NCBI GenBank assembly: GCA_003955985.1
Contig: CP033784.1
Coordinates: 2,232,001 to 2,296,000 of the forward strand
Length of the DNA stretch: 64,000 nucleotides
Direction of reading: 5' to 3'
Origin: Corynebacterium jeikeium
GTDB lineage: Bacteria > Actinomycetota > Actinomycetes > Mycobacteriales > Mycobacteriaceae
The notes under the pieces were generated by a model. That model was not told where the DNA came from. It searched no databases and was given only the letters and a program-made list of their open reading frames with translations. Shown one piece after another: positions 46,449 to 55,703 of the stretch; positions within the stretch are counted from its first letter, which is position 1, and each line of letters begins with the position of its first letter. A program made the position numbers and the translations under genes.

Positions 46449-48215
46449 TTAGCGCTTCAGCCCCGCGATCATGGTCTTCAAGTTGCTGCGCAGGAAATCC
46501 TCGTAGGTTCCCGCGACCGTGCCCGGCTTGCCGAGCTCATCGGAGTGCAGTGGCTCGTCGAAGATCGGAATCCCGGCCTCCTTCGAGACGGTCTTCATGG
46601 GGCGCGTATCCACGTTCGACTCCACGAACAGGTGCTTCGGGCGCTTGTCCTTCAGCTGGCGCACGAGGTGTCCGATCTGCGCGGGGGAGCCGTTTTCATC
46701 CGTGTCGATCTGCCAGATATACAGCTGCTCCATGCCGTAGGTGTCGACCATGTATTGGAAGGCATGTTCACTGGCCACGAGCACACGATCCTCCTTCGGC
46801 AGCGCACCGATCTGCTCGCGGTAGTCGGCGTCGATGCTCTCCAGCATGGCCTTGTACTCCGCCCCCTTCTCCTCGATGTGCTCGGCACGCTCGGGCAGGG
46901 CCTCGGCCAGCGCCGCGGTCACGTTCTCGGCCATCGCGATGCCGACGGTCGGGTCCAGGAAGGCGTGCGGGTTGATCTCCTGATTGCCCTTTTCGTCCTT
47001 GAGGTACTTCGGTTCCACGCCCTTGGTGGCCTCGACCATCTGGGAATCGTCCAGGCCCGCGGTGTTTTTCAGTTTCGCGAGCCAGCCGTGCTCACCGCCC
47101 TCGAGGTTCAGCCCGTTGTAGAACAGCAGGTCGGCGTCGCTCGTCGCATCCAGGTCCGCGGGCAGGGGGTCGTAGTCGTGCGGGTCCGTGCCGGTCGGCA
47201 CGAGGTTATGGACGTCCACCGCCTCGCCGCCGATCTCCTCCACCAGGTCCGCCAGCAGCGTGAAGGTGGTGACGACGTTCAGCTGCTCACCGTCTGCCTT
47301 CTCCTCCGTCGAGAAGGTCACGGCCCCGAACACGAGGGCACCGCCCACCAGGAGGGCCAACAGCGCGGCCAGTGGCTTATTGCCCAGCGAGCGAGCAATC
47401 AGTCCCTTGCCTGGCGCGAAGAGGAAAGCCAGCAGGAACAGCGCGCTGGCGGTCAGCACGATCGTCACGCCGGAGGACACGTTGTAGCTATAGCTCAGGA
47501 ACAGCCCCACTACGGAGCTGAGCGCCGAGATCGCCACTGAAAGCCCGATCATCACTCCCAGCCGGTTCGTCAGCAGGTACGCCGCCGACGCCGGAGTGAT
47601 CAGCAGGGAGACCACCAGGATCACGCCCACCGTCTGCAGGGAAATGACCGTCACCAGCGTGAGCACCACCATCAGCCCGTAGTGGATTGCCCGCACGGGC
47701 ACGCCAGCCGACTGCGCCATGACGGGGTCGAAGGTGCTGAGCTTGAGCTCCTTGTAAAAGACCAGCGTGAGAATCAGCACGGCAGCGGCAATACCGATCG
47801 AGAGGTTGCGGTCGGCGTCCTGAACGGTCAGGACGTTGCCGAAGAGGATCTCCGTCAGATCCGTCGCCGTCTGCGCTTTCGCCATGAGCAGCACGCCGAT
47901 CGCGAAGAAGGTGGAAAAGACGATGCCGATCGCCGAATCGTTCTTCACAGTGGAGCGTTCGCTGATCAGCCCGATCGCCAGTGTGGCGAGTAGACCCGCG
48001 ACCACCGCCCCGAGGAAGAGGTTCGTGCCGAGCAGGTAGGAGGCCGCGACCCCCGGTAGTACGGCGTGCGAGATGGCGTCGCCGATCAGGGCCATGCCGC
48101 GCAGCACGATGAAGCTGCCGACGATGCCGCAGGCCACGCCCACGATCACCGAGGTGATCAGCGCTTTTTGCAGGTAGCCGTGGCTGAGTAGTGAGTCGAG
48201 GAACTCCGCGATCAT
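46449..48215 (-). CDS. Metal ABC transporter, permease fused to substrate-binding protein
   Basis: A 588-residue fusion. ATG 48215 (MIAEFLDSLLSHGYLQKALI) has GGAGGAGA upstream and overlaps the ATPase stop by ATGA. Residues about 1-290 form a ZnuB/MntB-type permease with eight or nine helices (GSFIVLRGMALIGDAISHAVLPG, LLITPASAAYLLTNRLGVM). A last transmembrane segment at about 285-305 leads into a periplasmic-type binding protein of family A-1: LNVVTTFTLLADLVEEIGG, VPTGTDPHDYDP, NPHAFLDP, ASEHAFQYMV and DEPLHSDELG, with His and Asp/Glu metal ligands. The organism keeps both functions in one chain. Zn or Mn is likely. The frame runs on to 48611, but that part is antisense to the ATPase and is not used. 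Confidence 0.92.
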   Translation of the reverse strand: MIAEFLDSLLSHGYLQKALITSVIVGVACGIVGSFIVLRGMALIGDAISHAVLPGVAASYLLGTNLFLGAVVAGLLATLAIGLISERSTVKNDSAIGIVFSTFFAIGVLLMAKAQTATDLTEILFGNVLTVQDADRNLSIGIAAAVLILTLVFYKELKLSTFDPVMAQSAGVPVRAIHYGLMVVLTLVTVISLQTVGVILVVSLLITPASAAYLLTNRLGVMIGLSVAISALSSVVGLFLSYSYNVSSGVTIVLTASALFLLAFLFAPGKGLIARSLGNKPLAALLALLVGGALVFGAVTFSTEEKADGEQLNVVTTFTLLADLVEEIGGEAVDVHNLVPTGTDPHDYDPLPADLDATSDADLLFYNGLNLEGGEHGWLAKLKNTAGLDDSQMVEATKGVEPKYLKDEKGNQEINPHAFLDPTVGIAMAENVTAALAEALPERAEHIEEKGAEYKAMLESIDADYREQIGALPKEDRVLVASEHAFQYMVDTYGMEQLYIWQIDTDENGSPAQIGHLVRQLKDKRPKHLFVESNVDTRPMKTVSKEAGIPIFDEPLHSDELGKPGTVAGTYEDFLRSNLKTMIAGLKR

Positions 48216-49021
48216 GCTGTCTCCTCCTGGAGGGCTGCCTGCCGTGGCGTGGGGTGGGCTGGTGCTGACGGCTCGCGGATGACGAGCGCGCCGAAGGCCT
48301 TCTGCAGCACGTCGGGGACGAAGACCTCCTCGGTGGGACCCGCCGCGACGAGCTCGCCGTTGAGGACGATGAGGTCGTTGTAGTAGCCGCGCACCGTGTT
48401 CATGTCGTGGTGCACGACGACGACGTGCTTGCCCGCGTCCGCCATCTGCCGCAGCAGGGTCACGATCGTCTTCTCGCTGGGGACGTCGATGCCGACGAAG
48501 GGCTCGTCCAGGAAGATGTACTCCGCGTCCTGGACGATGGCGCGGGCAAAGAGGACGCGCTGGAACTGTCCGCCCGAGAGTTCGCTGATGTGGCGGTGGC
48601 GAAAGTCCCACATGTCGACGTCCTTGAGAGCCTGGGTGGCTGCTTCGCGTTCGGCCTTGCCGGGGCGGTGGAAAAGACCCAGGCGCGGGTAAGTGCCCAT
48701 CAGGACGGTGTCGAAGACGCTGGTGGGGAAGTTGCGGTCGAGGTCAGAGCGCTGCTCGATATAAGCGATTGCGCGGCGCTGCTCGGCGGGGGCCTTGCCG
48801 TCGAGGGTGACGGGGTAGCCGGCAGGGGCGCCGGTGGGGCCTGTGCCGTGGACGTTGTGTTTGTCCAGGATCTGGAGCATCGCCTTCATGAGGGTGGATT
48901 TGCCTGAGCCGTTGGGGCCGATGATGCCGTGCATGCCGGGGGAGTCGAGGGTGAAGCTGATGTTCCGAATCGCGGTGTTCGCGCCGTAGCTCACGCTCAA
49001 GTTCTGGACGCTAATACTCAT
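48212..49021 (-). CDS. Metal ABC transporter ATP-binding protein
   Basis: A 269-residue ABC ATPase. Walker A is GPNGSGKST, the signature LSGGQFQR, Walker B YIFLDEPFVGID, with the H-loop HHD. A Thr/Gly/Pro-rich insertion (HGTGPTGAPAGY) sits after Walker A. ATG 49021 is chosen; TTG 49030 is an alternative. It is the first gene of a two-gene operon with the permease-binding-protein fusion. Base composition looks richer in G+C than the flanking genes, suggesting transfer together with the nearby IS110 element. Confidence 0.93.
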   Translation of the reverse strand: MSISVQNLSVSYGANTAIRNISFTLDSPGMHGIIGPNGSGKSTLMKAMLQILDKHNVHGTGPTGAPAGYPVTLDGKAPAEQRRAIAYIEQRSDLDRNFPTSVFDTVLMGTYPRLGLFHRPGKAEREAATQALKDVDMWDFRHRHISELSGGQFQRVLFARAIVQDAEYIFLDEPFVGIDVPSEKTIVTLLRQMADAGKHVVVVHHDMNTVRGYYNDLIVLNGELVAAGPTEEVFVPDVLQKAFGALVIREPSAPAHPTPRQAALQEETA

Positions 49022-49037
49022 GGCAGCCAAGAATAGT

Positions 49038-49075
49038 GGTCAGTTCAATGAATCACCAAGTTCAATGTATTGACC
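49038..49075. promoter_or_regulatory. Dyad operator candidate of the metal ABC operon
   Basis: Two 15-base arms, GGTCAGTTCAATGAA and TTCAATGTATTGACC, match at 12 of 15 positions around an 8-base centre. AGTTCAATG also occurs as a direct repeat (49042-49050 and 49059-49067). It is 17-54 bases upstream of the ATPase start, the place of an operator for a Zur- or MntR-type metalloregulator. The regulator cannot be named from the motif. Confidence 0.55.
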
Positions 49076-49083
49076 TTTGGGGT

Positions 49084-49188
49084 GGGGTGGTGTTGGGGGG
49101 GGGCAGTAATGGCACTGATTTGGGGCTTGAGCAGTCAGCCGCTCAAGCCCCAAAAAATGCCCAACTTCCGCCCCCCACAACTCACCCC
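49084..49188. repeat. 105-bp imperfect palindrome
   Basis: An inner perfect 14-base stem TTTGGGGCTTGAGC / GCTCAAGCCCCAAA (49119-49154, loop AGTCAGCC) is extended outward by a G-rich left arm (GGGGTGGTGTTGGGGGGGGGC) facing a C-rich right arm (GCCCCCCACAACTCACCCC). No T-run follows on either strand, so it is not a classical terminator. It separates the metal operon from the mrp operon. Confidence 0.7.
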
Positions 49189-49309
49189 CAAATTTTCACT
49201 TTCCCAGAAACAATTGACCGTTTTCACACACTCGGTTAACACCGCTTCAAATGCTTAAGTCCCTAAAACGGGGTTGCATGAACTGGCGTGTTCCAATCAT
49301 TATGGAATA

Positions 49310-52300
49310 GTGACTTCTCTCCTGTGCATCCTGTTCGTTACGGCAGCGCTTGCACCATGGACGATTAAGTGGCTCGGAACCCGCGGGTTCCTCGTACTCA
49401 GCCTCCCGCTGGCAGGCGGTGCCATCTACACCGGCACCCATCTCGTTCGCTTAGCTCTAGACAATGGCAACGGGGAAACTTCCGCACTCACGCAACCCGC
49501 CGTCACGCATTTTTCGTGGATGCCCATTATCCACTTGGATGTAAACCTGCGATTAGGTCCTATTGAATCGCTCTTCGGCACGCTGGTTTTGACCATCGGC
49601 TTTCTCGTACTGGTGTACTGCTCCGGTTACTTCATCAACCCGCCACTCGGCAAACGTCGCCGCGTAGGTTCCTTCGCAGCCCAAATGATCGCCTTCGCTG
49701 CGGCGATGTACGGCCTGGTCATCAGCGACAGCATCATGCTGATGTTCGTCTTCTGGGAAATTACCTCGGTTCTGTCCTTCCTCCTGGTGGGCTACTACGC
49801 CGAGCGCGCCTCCTCCCGTCGCGCAGCAGGCCAGGCGCTCCTGGTCACGACGCTGGGTGGCCTCATCATGCTGGTCGGTATCGTTCTGATGGGAGTGACC
49901 ACCGGTTTCTGGAACTTCTCCGAACTCACCGCGCCTGGCGCTCTGACAGCGGCACAGCTGGACTCCACGGCAGTATCCACGGCCGCAATCCTGCTGGTCG
50001 TTGGTGCGCTGTCGAAGTCCGCTATCGCGCCCTTCCACTTCTGGCTACCCGGTGCAATGGCCGCCCCTACCCCGGTTTCTTCCTTCCTGCATTCGGCAGC
50101 GATGGTCAAAGCCGGTGTGTTCCTGGTTGCCCGGCTCGCGCCGACCTTCAATGACACCAACGCGTGGCAGCCAATCATCATCCCGCTCGGCCTCTTGACC
50201 ATGATCATGGCCGGCTGGATGGCCCTGCGCCAGAAGGATCTCAAGCTGATTATGGCGTATGGCACTGTCAGCCAGTTGGGATTCATCATCACAGTCGCGT
50301 CGATAGGCACGCGTGCGACGATGCTGGCAGCCCTGGCACTGACGCTCGGCCATGCCATGTTCAAGGCCGCGCTGTTTATGGTCGCGGGCACAATTGACAG
50401 GCTGACTGGTACGCGCGATATCCGTGAGCTCTCTGGGCTCGGTAGAAAGTCGCCGCAGTTGCTGGTGATTTCGATTCTCGCCGCTGCATCGATGATGGGT
50501 GTGCCGCCGTTCTTCGGCTTCGTCGCCAAGGAAGCTGCGCTGGAGGCCACGCTCAATGCTGATCCGCTGCATGGGATGCCGTCGGTGTTTACCACCATTG
50601 GCCTCGTCGTGGGTTCGATTCTGACCGTAGCGTACTCGCTGTACCTGCTGCGCGCCGCGTTTGCGACCAAGTCCAGCACCCACGCCAGCGGCGGTGGCAC
50701 TTCCCCTGCCGTGGCAGAGATGGATTCCCCGACGTGGGATCAGATTGGCCCGGCTTGGCTGTTGGCGCTGGCAGGTTTGGTTTTCGGCCTGGTTCCCCGC
50801 GTCCTCGACTCGACTATCTCGCCCTACCTCACCAATGCCTACCCGAATGCGGAAGCAGAATCGCACCTGGCTCTCTGGCACGGTTTCACCCTTCCTCTGG
50901 CGCTGACAGCCACAATTCTGATCACAGGTGGCATCATGCACTGGCAGCGCAAACTGGTGCGTCAGCTACAGTTTGAACAGCCGGCTCTCGGTAGTGCCGA
51001 TGCGCTTTACGACGGCATCCTGGACTTGGCCCGCCGTCTTTCTCTCCGTGCCACTGCTGCGACCCAGCGTGGTTCCCTTCCGTTGAATGAGGCGGTCATT
51101 TTGCTGACCCTCATCGTGCTGTCCATCGGTGCCTTGTTGCTCGGTGAGCGTGATGAGCTCCGGATGGAACTGTGGGACTCTGCACCGCAGGGCGCGGTCG
51201 CGTTGATTATGATCATCGCGGCTTTGGCCGCCACCCAACAGAAAAACAGGCTCTCCGGTGTCATCCTGGTAGGTGTGACCGGCTACGGCTTGGCCATTAT
51301 CTTCGCCATGTACGGTGCACCTGATTTGGCTCTGACGCAGCTGCTGGTTGAGACGGTCTCAATGATTGTTTTCGTGTTGGTGCTGCGCACGCTCTCGCCG
51401 CGGGCACCGGCATCAAATCCGAGGTGGATACGACACCGTGCATGGCTGGCCATCGCAGTCGGTGTCACTGTCCCAGTGTTGGCCGCCTACGCTATGGGCT
51501 CCCGTCGTACTGAGCCAATCTCCGGCGACATTCCGCCGCTGGCTCACGACATTGGGCACGGCCAGAATGCGGTCAACGTACTTCTTGTCGATATCCGCGC
51601 CTGGGATACCTTCGGTGAAATCACCGTGCTGGTGATGGTGGCGCTGGGGATTACCTCGCTGGTATTCCGCACGCACACGATGCACATGCGCTCAAAGATT
51701 AAGCCACAGCGGAATCGTGCTCGCCGCAACACCCGCTGGTTGAACACCATCGATGAGTCCGGTGAAGCCGAGCGGTTGCGCTACCCAATCATGGTTCTGG
51801 TGGCATCGCGCGCGCTCTTCCCCGCCATGATGGTGGTTTCCATCTACCTCTTCTTCGCCGGCCACAACGATGTCGGTGGTGGCTTCGCAGGTGGCCTCGT
51901 GGCTGCGCTGGCACTGACCATGCGTTATCTCATCGGTGGGCATCGTGAACTGGCAGCAACTCTGCCAATTCCTACCGAGGTACTTCTCGGCGGCGGTCTG
52001 CTGGTGTCGGCTCTTAGCGCCGTATGGCCACTGTTCGTGGGTTGGGCTCCGCTGACTTCCTGGTACGGCTCGCGGGAAATTCCGCTGCTCGGCGACGTCA
52101 CCGTTGTCTCCCCTATGCTCTTTGACCTGGGTGTGTACATGATTGTCGTTGGCACGATTGTCTACATCCTGCGCAGTTTGGGCGGCGGCATCGATGCTCA
52201 GATAAACCTTCGCGCTGAGCGTGATCGTTCACGTCGTGTGAATCGAGCCGCACTCGGCCAGTCCCGCCAGCTGCGTAGCAAGTTGGCGGCGGCTAAGCCC

Positions 52301-52486
52301 GCAGGTGTTAAGTCCGCAGGCGCCAAGACTGCAAGTGCGAAGCCAACCGGTGCCAAGCCTGCAAGTGCCAAGACTGCAGGCGCCAAAACAGCGGCAGATG
52401 CACGGACTGCGACCAACACCACCGAGTCAGAGGCATCACAACCGACCACCCCAGCTAGGACCGAAGGAAAGGACACTCACCAGTGA
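49310..52486 (+). CDS. mrpA: Mrp cation/proton antiporter subunit A (fused A+B)
   Basis: The largest subunit of the multi-subunit Na+/H+ (or K+/H+) antiporter; it resembles NuoL/NDH-1 subunits. The frame opens at TTG 49274, but GTG 49310 places the first residues directly before a transmembrane helix. About 20 membrane helices are visible. Conserved blocks include FWEITSVLSFLLVGYY, LSKSAIAPFHFWLPGAMAAPTPVSSFLHSAAMVKAG and HAMFKAALFMVAGTIDRLTG. The C-terminal part (about residues 825-990) is a MrpB domain (FPAMMVVSIYLFFAGHNDVGGGFAGGLV), so A and B are fused. The last 75 residues are an Ala/Lys/Gly/Ser-rich basic tail (AAKPAGVKSAGAKTASAKP). Confidence 0.94.
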   Translation: MTSLLCILFVTAALAPWTIKWLGTRGFLVLSLPLAGGAIYTGTHLVRLALDNGNGETSALTQPAVTHFSWMPIIHLDVNLRLGPIESLFGTLVLTIGFLVLVYCSGYFINPPLGKRRRVGSFAAQMIAFAAAMYGLVISDSIMLMFVFWEITSVLSFLLVGYYAERASSRRAAGQALLVTTLGGLIMLVGIVLMGVTTGFWNFSELTAPGALTAAQLDSTAVSTAAILLVVGALSKSAIAPFHFWLPGAMAAPTPVSSFLHSAAMVKAGVFLVARLAPTFNDTNAWQPIIIPLGLLTMIMAGWMALRQKDLKLIMAYGTVSQLGFIITVASIGTRATMLAALALTLGHAMFKAALFMVAGTIDRLTGTRDIRELSGLGRKSPQLLVISILAAASMMGVPPFFGFVAKEAALEATLNADPLHGMPSVFTTIGLVVGSILTVAYSLYLLRAAFATKSSTHASGGGTSPAVAEMDSPTWDQIGPAWLLALAGLVFGLVPRVLDSTISPYLTNAYPNAEAESHLALWHGFTLPLALTATILITGGIMHWQRKLVRQLQFEQPALGSADALYDGILDLARRLSLRATAATQRGSLPLNEAVILLTLIVLSIGALLLGERDELRMELWDSAPQGAVALIMIIAALAATQQKNRLSGVILVGVTGYGLAIIFAMYGAPDLALTQLLVETVSMIVFVLVLRTLSPRAPASNPRWIRHRAWLAIAVGVTVPVLAAYAMGSRRTEPISGDIPPLAHDIGHGQNAVNVLLVDIRAWDTFGEITVLVMVALGITSLVFRTHTMHMRSKIKPQRNRARRNTRWLNTIDESGEAERLRYPIMVLVASRALFPAMMVVSIYLFFAGHNDVGGGFAGGLVAALALTMRYLIGGHRELAATLPIPTEVLLGGGLLVSALSAVWPLFVGWAPLTSWYGSREIPLLGDVTVVSPMLFDLGVYMIVVGTIVYILRSLGGGIDAQINLRAERDRSRRVNRAALGQSRQLRSKLAAAKPAGVKSAGAKTASAKPTGAKPASAKTAGAKTAADARTATNTTESEASQPTTPARTEGKDTHQ

Positions 52487-52998
52487 TTCTCAATTTTGTT
52501 CTGCTGGCTACTGTCGGCACGCTGATCGCCGCCGGGGTGTACCTGTTCCTCGATCGTTCGTTGACCAGGATGCTCATGGGACTGTTGCTGATGGGCAACG
52601 GTATCAACCTGCTCATCCTGCTTGGCTCTGGTTCGCCGGGGCGCCCACCGATTTGGGATAGGGAATCGCTAGTCAGCGATGCTCAGGCGGACTCGCTGCC
52701 CCAGGCCTTTATCCTCACCGCGATTGTTATCTCTATGGGCATGACCGCCTTCCTGTTGGCTCTGCTCTATCGCCAGCACCGCTACCACATCGGCGATCAC
52801 GTGCAGGATGACCACGAGGACCGCAACCTGGCACTGCGTCGCGCCAGCGACCCGTCGGCTGCTCCGGATCACGACAAGTCCGACGACCCCACCACCGGTC
52901 GTCCCACGGAGGCCGGAGATAACTTCGGTCCGGTCAGTTTCGAAAAGCCCGTGACCCCACCATCAAACACCCCAGGAGGTGACGACGATGATGACTGA
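52483..52998 (+). CDS. mrpC: Mrp antiporter subunit C
   Basis: A 171-residue NuoK-like subunit with three helices (NFVLLATVGTLIAAGVYLFL, MLMGLLLMGNGINLLILL, AFILTAIVISMGMTAFLLALLY), followed by an acidic cytoplasmic tail ending DDDDD. GTG 52483 overlaps the mrpA stop (GTGA). The conserved Glu in the helix of NuoK is replaced here by the GNGINLL region; I did not check it further. Confidence 0.93.
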   Translation: MILNFVLLATVGTLIAAGVYLFLDRSLTRMLMGLLLMGNGINLLILLGSGSPGRPPIWDRESLVSDAQADSLPQAFILTAIVISMGMTAFLLALLYRQHRYHIGDHVQDDHEDRNLALRRASDPSAAPDHDKSDDPTTGRPTEAGDNFGPVSFEKPVTPPSNTPGGDDDDD

Positions 52999-54694
52999 GC
53001 AACTAATTCTGGCACTCATTCCGCTGCCTATCATCGTCCCCGCCGCCACCGCCGCAATTGCTCTGCTGCTGGCACGTTTTCCCAAAGCACAGCAGGCGAT
53101 CGCGCTGTTTTCACTCGGCAGCCTGCTGGGAGTCGCCAGCGCCTTGGTGTACCTGATTTATGCCCACGGCATCCACACGGTCCAGGTTGGCGGCTGGGAC
53201 GCACCAATCGGCATCACACTCGTGGCCGACAACCTCGCAGTGTTGATGATTACTGTCTCGCAGCTCGTCCTCTTCGCCGTGATGTGGTTCGGCATCGGCC
53301 AGGGCATTAGCGATGGCGATGAAGACGAGCCCATCTCCGTCTTCGTTCCGACGTACATGCTGCTCAACATGGGTGTCTCAATGGCCTTCCTGGCTGGCGA
53401 CCTGTTCAACATGTATGTCGGTTTCGAGGTTCTGCTCGTAGCCTCCTACGTGCTGCTCACCTTGGGGGCATCGTCGTCACGCATTCGCGCAGGCGTGTCG
53501 TATGTGATGGTCAACATGCTGTCCTCGATGGTGTTCCTGCTGGCGATTGGCCTGGTTTATCAGGCGGTCGGCACGGTGAACTTCGCGCACATTTCCCTGC
53601 GCATGGAAGCCATCCCCGACGGCACCCGCACCGCAATCTTCGCAGTGCTGCTCGTCGCCTTCGCAGTGAAAGCGGCGGTGTTCCCGCTGTCGGCATGGCT
53701 GCCGGACTCCTACCCCACCGCACCGTCGATGGTCACCGCGGTCTTCGCGGGTCTGCTGACGAAGGTGGGTGTCTACGCAATCATCCGCACGCGCAGTGTC
53801 GTTTTCCCCGACGGCAGGCTTGACGACGTCCTGATGTGGGCCGGCCTGGCGACAATGCTCATGGGCATTCTCGGTGCCATGGCCCAAAATGACATCAAAC
53901 GTCTCTTGTCATTTACGCTGGTGTCCCATATCGGTTACATGATCTTCGGTATTGCCGTCGGCAATACGCTGGGCCTCGGCGGCGCCATCTTCTACATCGT
54001 CCACCACATTCTGGTGCAGACGGCGCTGTTCCTGGTGGTCGGGCTTATCGAACGCCAGGCGGGCTCGTCCTCCCTGCGCAGTCTGGGCGGTCTGGCCAAG
54101 TCGTCGCCGCTGCTGGCGCTGCTATACCTGGTCCCCGCGCTCAACCTCGGTGGTATCCCGCCGTTCTCGGGCTTCCTGGGCAAGGTCATGCTGATTGAGG
54201 CCGGTGCGCACAACGGATCCGCCACCGCGTGGATCCTGGTTGCGGGATCTATCATCACCAGCCTGCTGACTCTCTACACCATGATTCTCGTCTGGTCGAA
54301 GGCATTCTGGCGCGACCGTTCCGATGCCCCCGAGGGCGACACCGTGCTGGCACACCCAGCCACACTTCGGGAAAAAACTCAGATGGTTGCTATCTCAGAG
54401 CGTGACGACGTCGGCAGGATGCCACTCGGCATGGTGATGCCGACGGCCCTGCTGGTGATTGCCTCCGTGGGCGTCACTGTTTTGGCCGGTCCACTGTCCA
54501 ATGTGGCGACCTCAGCGGCAAGCAATGTCGCGAATGTCGATGAGTACCGCGCGGCAGTTCTCGGTATCGACTCGGCCGATGACAAGGGACTGGAGCAGCT
54601 GAAGAACCCAGGCCGCACCAAGAGCCCGTGGGAGTCGGACCCGGTGACCGAACATGCCACCAGCACGTTGGAAGGAGCAGGTGAAAGCTCATGA
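52988..54694 (+). CDS. mrpD: Mrp antiporter subunit D
   Basis: A proton-translocating NuoM/N-like subunit with about 14 helices. ATG 52988 is chosen because AGGAGG (52974-52979) is 8 bases upstream; the frame is open from GTG 52979. It overlaps the end of mrpC. The family motifs are GDLFNMYVGFEVLLVASYVLL, FAVKAAVFPLSAWLPDSYPTAPS, GLLTKVGVYAIIRTRSV and NDIKRLLSFTLVSHIGYM. The C-terminus is a non-membrane Asp/Lys/Arg-containing tail. Confidence 0.94.
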   Translation: MMTEQLILALIPLPIIVPAATAAIALLLARFPKAQQAIALFSLGSLLGVASALVYLIYAHGIHTVQVGGWDAPIGITLVADNLAVLMITVSQLVLFAVMWFGIGQGISDGDEDEPISVFVPTYMLLNMGVSMAFLAGDLFNMYVGFEVLLVASYVLLTLGASSSRIRAGVSYVMVNMLSSMVFLLAIGLVYQAVGTVNFAHISLRMEAIPDGTRTAIFAVLLVAFAVKAAVFPLSAWLPDSYPTAPSMVTAVFAGLLTKVGVYAIIRTRSVVFPDGRLDDVLMWAGLATMLMGILGAMAQNDIKRLLSFTLVSHIGYMIFGIAVGNTLGLGGAIFYIVHHILVQTALFLVVGLIERQAGSSSLRSLGGLAKSSPLLALLYLVPALNLGGIPPFSGFLGKVMLIEAGAHNGSATAWILVAGSIITSLLTLYTMILVWSKAFWRDRSDAPEGDTVLAHPATLREKTQMVAISERDDVGRMPLGMVMPTALLVIASVGVTVLAGPLSNVATSAASNVANVDEYRAAVLGIDSADDKGLEQLKNPGRTKSPWESDPVTEHATSTLEGAGESS

Positions 54695-55296
54695 GTAAAG
54701 CTCGCGCCAGGGTGGCCGCAAAACGACCACCGCGTATTTCAATCCTGTTGTTCCTGTTCACGCTGATTATTTGGGTCATGCTGTGGGGCGAAGTGACATT
54801 TGCCAATGTGCTTTCGGGAATCCTGGTAGCCACGTTGCTCAACCTCGCCATGCCTATCCCGCCAAACAGCGCGCTGGACATCAACTTCGGTGGCATGGTG
54901 CGACTGTTCGGTTCCTGGACAATCGACTTTGTGAAGGCCTCAATCAGTGTCTCCTGGCTGGCCATCCGACGAGCTGATCCACCACCGACGGCCATCATCA
55001 AGGTCCCTATGCGCACCAATGACGATATTTCGCTCACGACTGCAATGGCACTGATTAACTTGCAGCCGGGCGGAATCATCGTGGACATCGACAAGCGGGA
55101 AAAGACGCTGACCATGCACATTCTCGACGCGTCGTCGACGAGCAAGGTAGCCGAGCAAATCAACCAGCTGACTCGAATCGAGCGTCGGGTTATTCGGGCG
55201 TTTGAAAACCGCGATGTCAACGAGCAACCGACCAAGTCGGTGCCAAGTGACAACCAGGTGAGCAGTGACAAGAGCAGCGAAAGGAGTAGCCGATGA
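54691..55296 (+). CDS. mrpE: Mrp antiporter subunit E
   Basis: A 201-residue subunit with two or three N-terminal helices (ISILLFLFTLIIWVMLWGEVTFANVLSGILVATLLNLAMP) and a soluble domain (ALINLQPGGIIVDIDKREKTLTMHILD). It overlaps mrpD by ATGA and mrpF by ATGA, so the operon is translationally coupled throughout. Confidence 0.93.
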   Translation: MSKARARVAAKRPPRISILLFLFTLIIWVMLWGEVTFANVLSGILVATLLNLAMPIPPNSALDINFGGMVRLFGSWTIDFVKASISVSWLAIRRADPPPTAIIKVPMRTNDDISLTTAMALINLQPGGIIVDIDKREKTLTMHILDASSTSKVAEQINQLTRIERRVIRAFENRDVNEQPTKSVPSDNQVSSDKSSERSSR

Positions 55297-55703
55297 ACCC
55301 GGAAGTTTTTAACACTCTGCTCGGAGTGGCTGCCGCAGGCTATTTCATTGCGGTGATGATTACCCTCGGGCACATGATTGCCGGTCCAAACTCGCTGGAC
55401 CGCCTGGTGGCGCTGGAGTCGACGACTGCAATGCTGCAGGGCATGCTCGCTGCGTTCATGGCCTGGAGCTTGGACACTTCGGTGGTCTACCCAATGCTCA
55501 TCATTGCGCTGCTCGGTTTCCTGTCTTCGCTGGCGGTCGCCAAGTTCCGTGTTCCGGATGACGGAAAGCAGCCCGCAAAGAGCTCCCGGAAGGGTGCGAC
55601 GAAAGCAACCGGAAAGGTCGCCACAAAGAAAACCGCACAGAAAGCGGCGCCTAAGGCAACACCGACAACGGCTCCGAAAACAGCGAAGGGAGAATCCAAA
55701 TGA
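55293..55703 (+). CDS. mrpF: Mrp antiporter subunit F
   Basis: A 136-residue subunit with three helices in the first 85 residues (TLLGVAAAGYFIAVMITLGHMIAGPNSLDRLVALE, then MLQGMLAAFMAWSL and YPMLIIALLGFLSSLAVAKF). It has a 50-residue Lys/Ala/Thr-rich basic tail (KGATKATGKVATKKTAQKAA), similar in style to that of mrpA. The family is normally about 90 residues, so the tail is an addition. Confidence 0.93.
   Translation: MNPEVFNTLLGVAAAGYFIAVMITLGHMIAGPNSLDRLVALESTTAMLQGMLAAFMAWSLDTSVVYPMLIIALLGFLSSLAVAKFRVPDDGKQPAKSSRKGATKATGKVATKKTAQKAAPKATPTTAPKTAKGESK

Noticed and set aside
48216-48611. N-terminal 132 residues of the metal permease frame
   Set aside because: This part is Arg/Pro-rich, lies within the ATPase gene in another frame, and ATG 48215 has a good ribosome-binding site.
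49119-49154. Strong stem as an intrinsic terminator
   Set aside because: On both strands the stem is not followed by a T-run; A residues follow on the plus strand. It is described as part of a palindrome instead.
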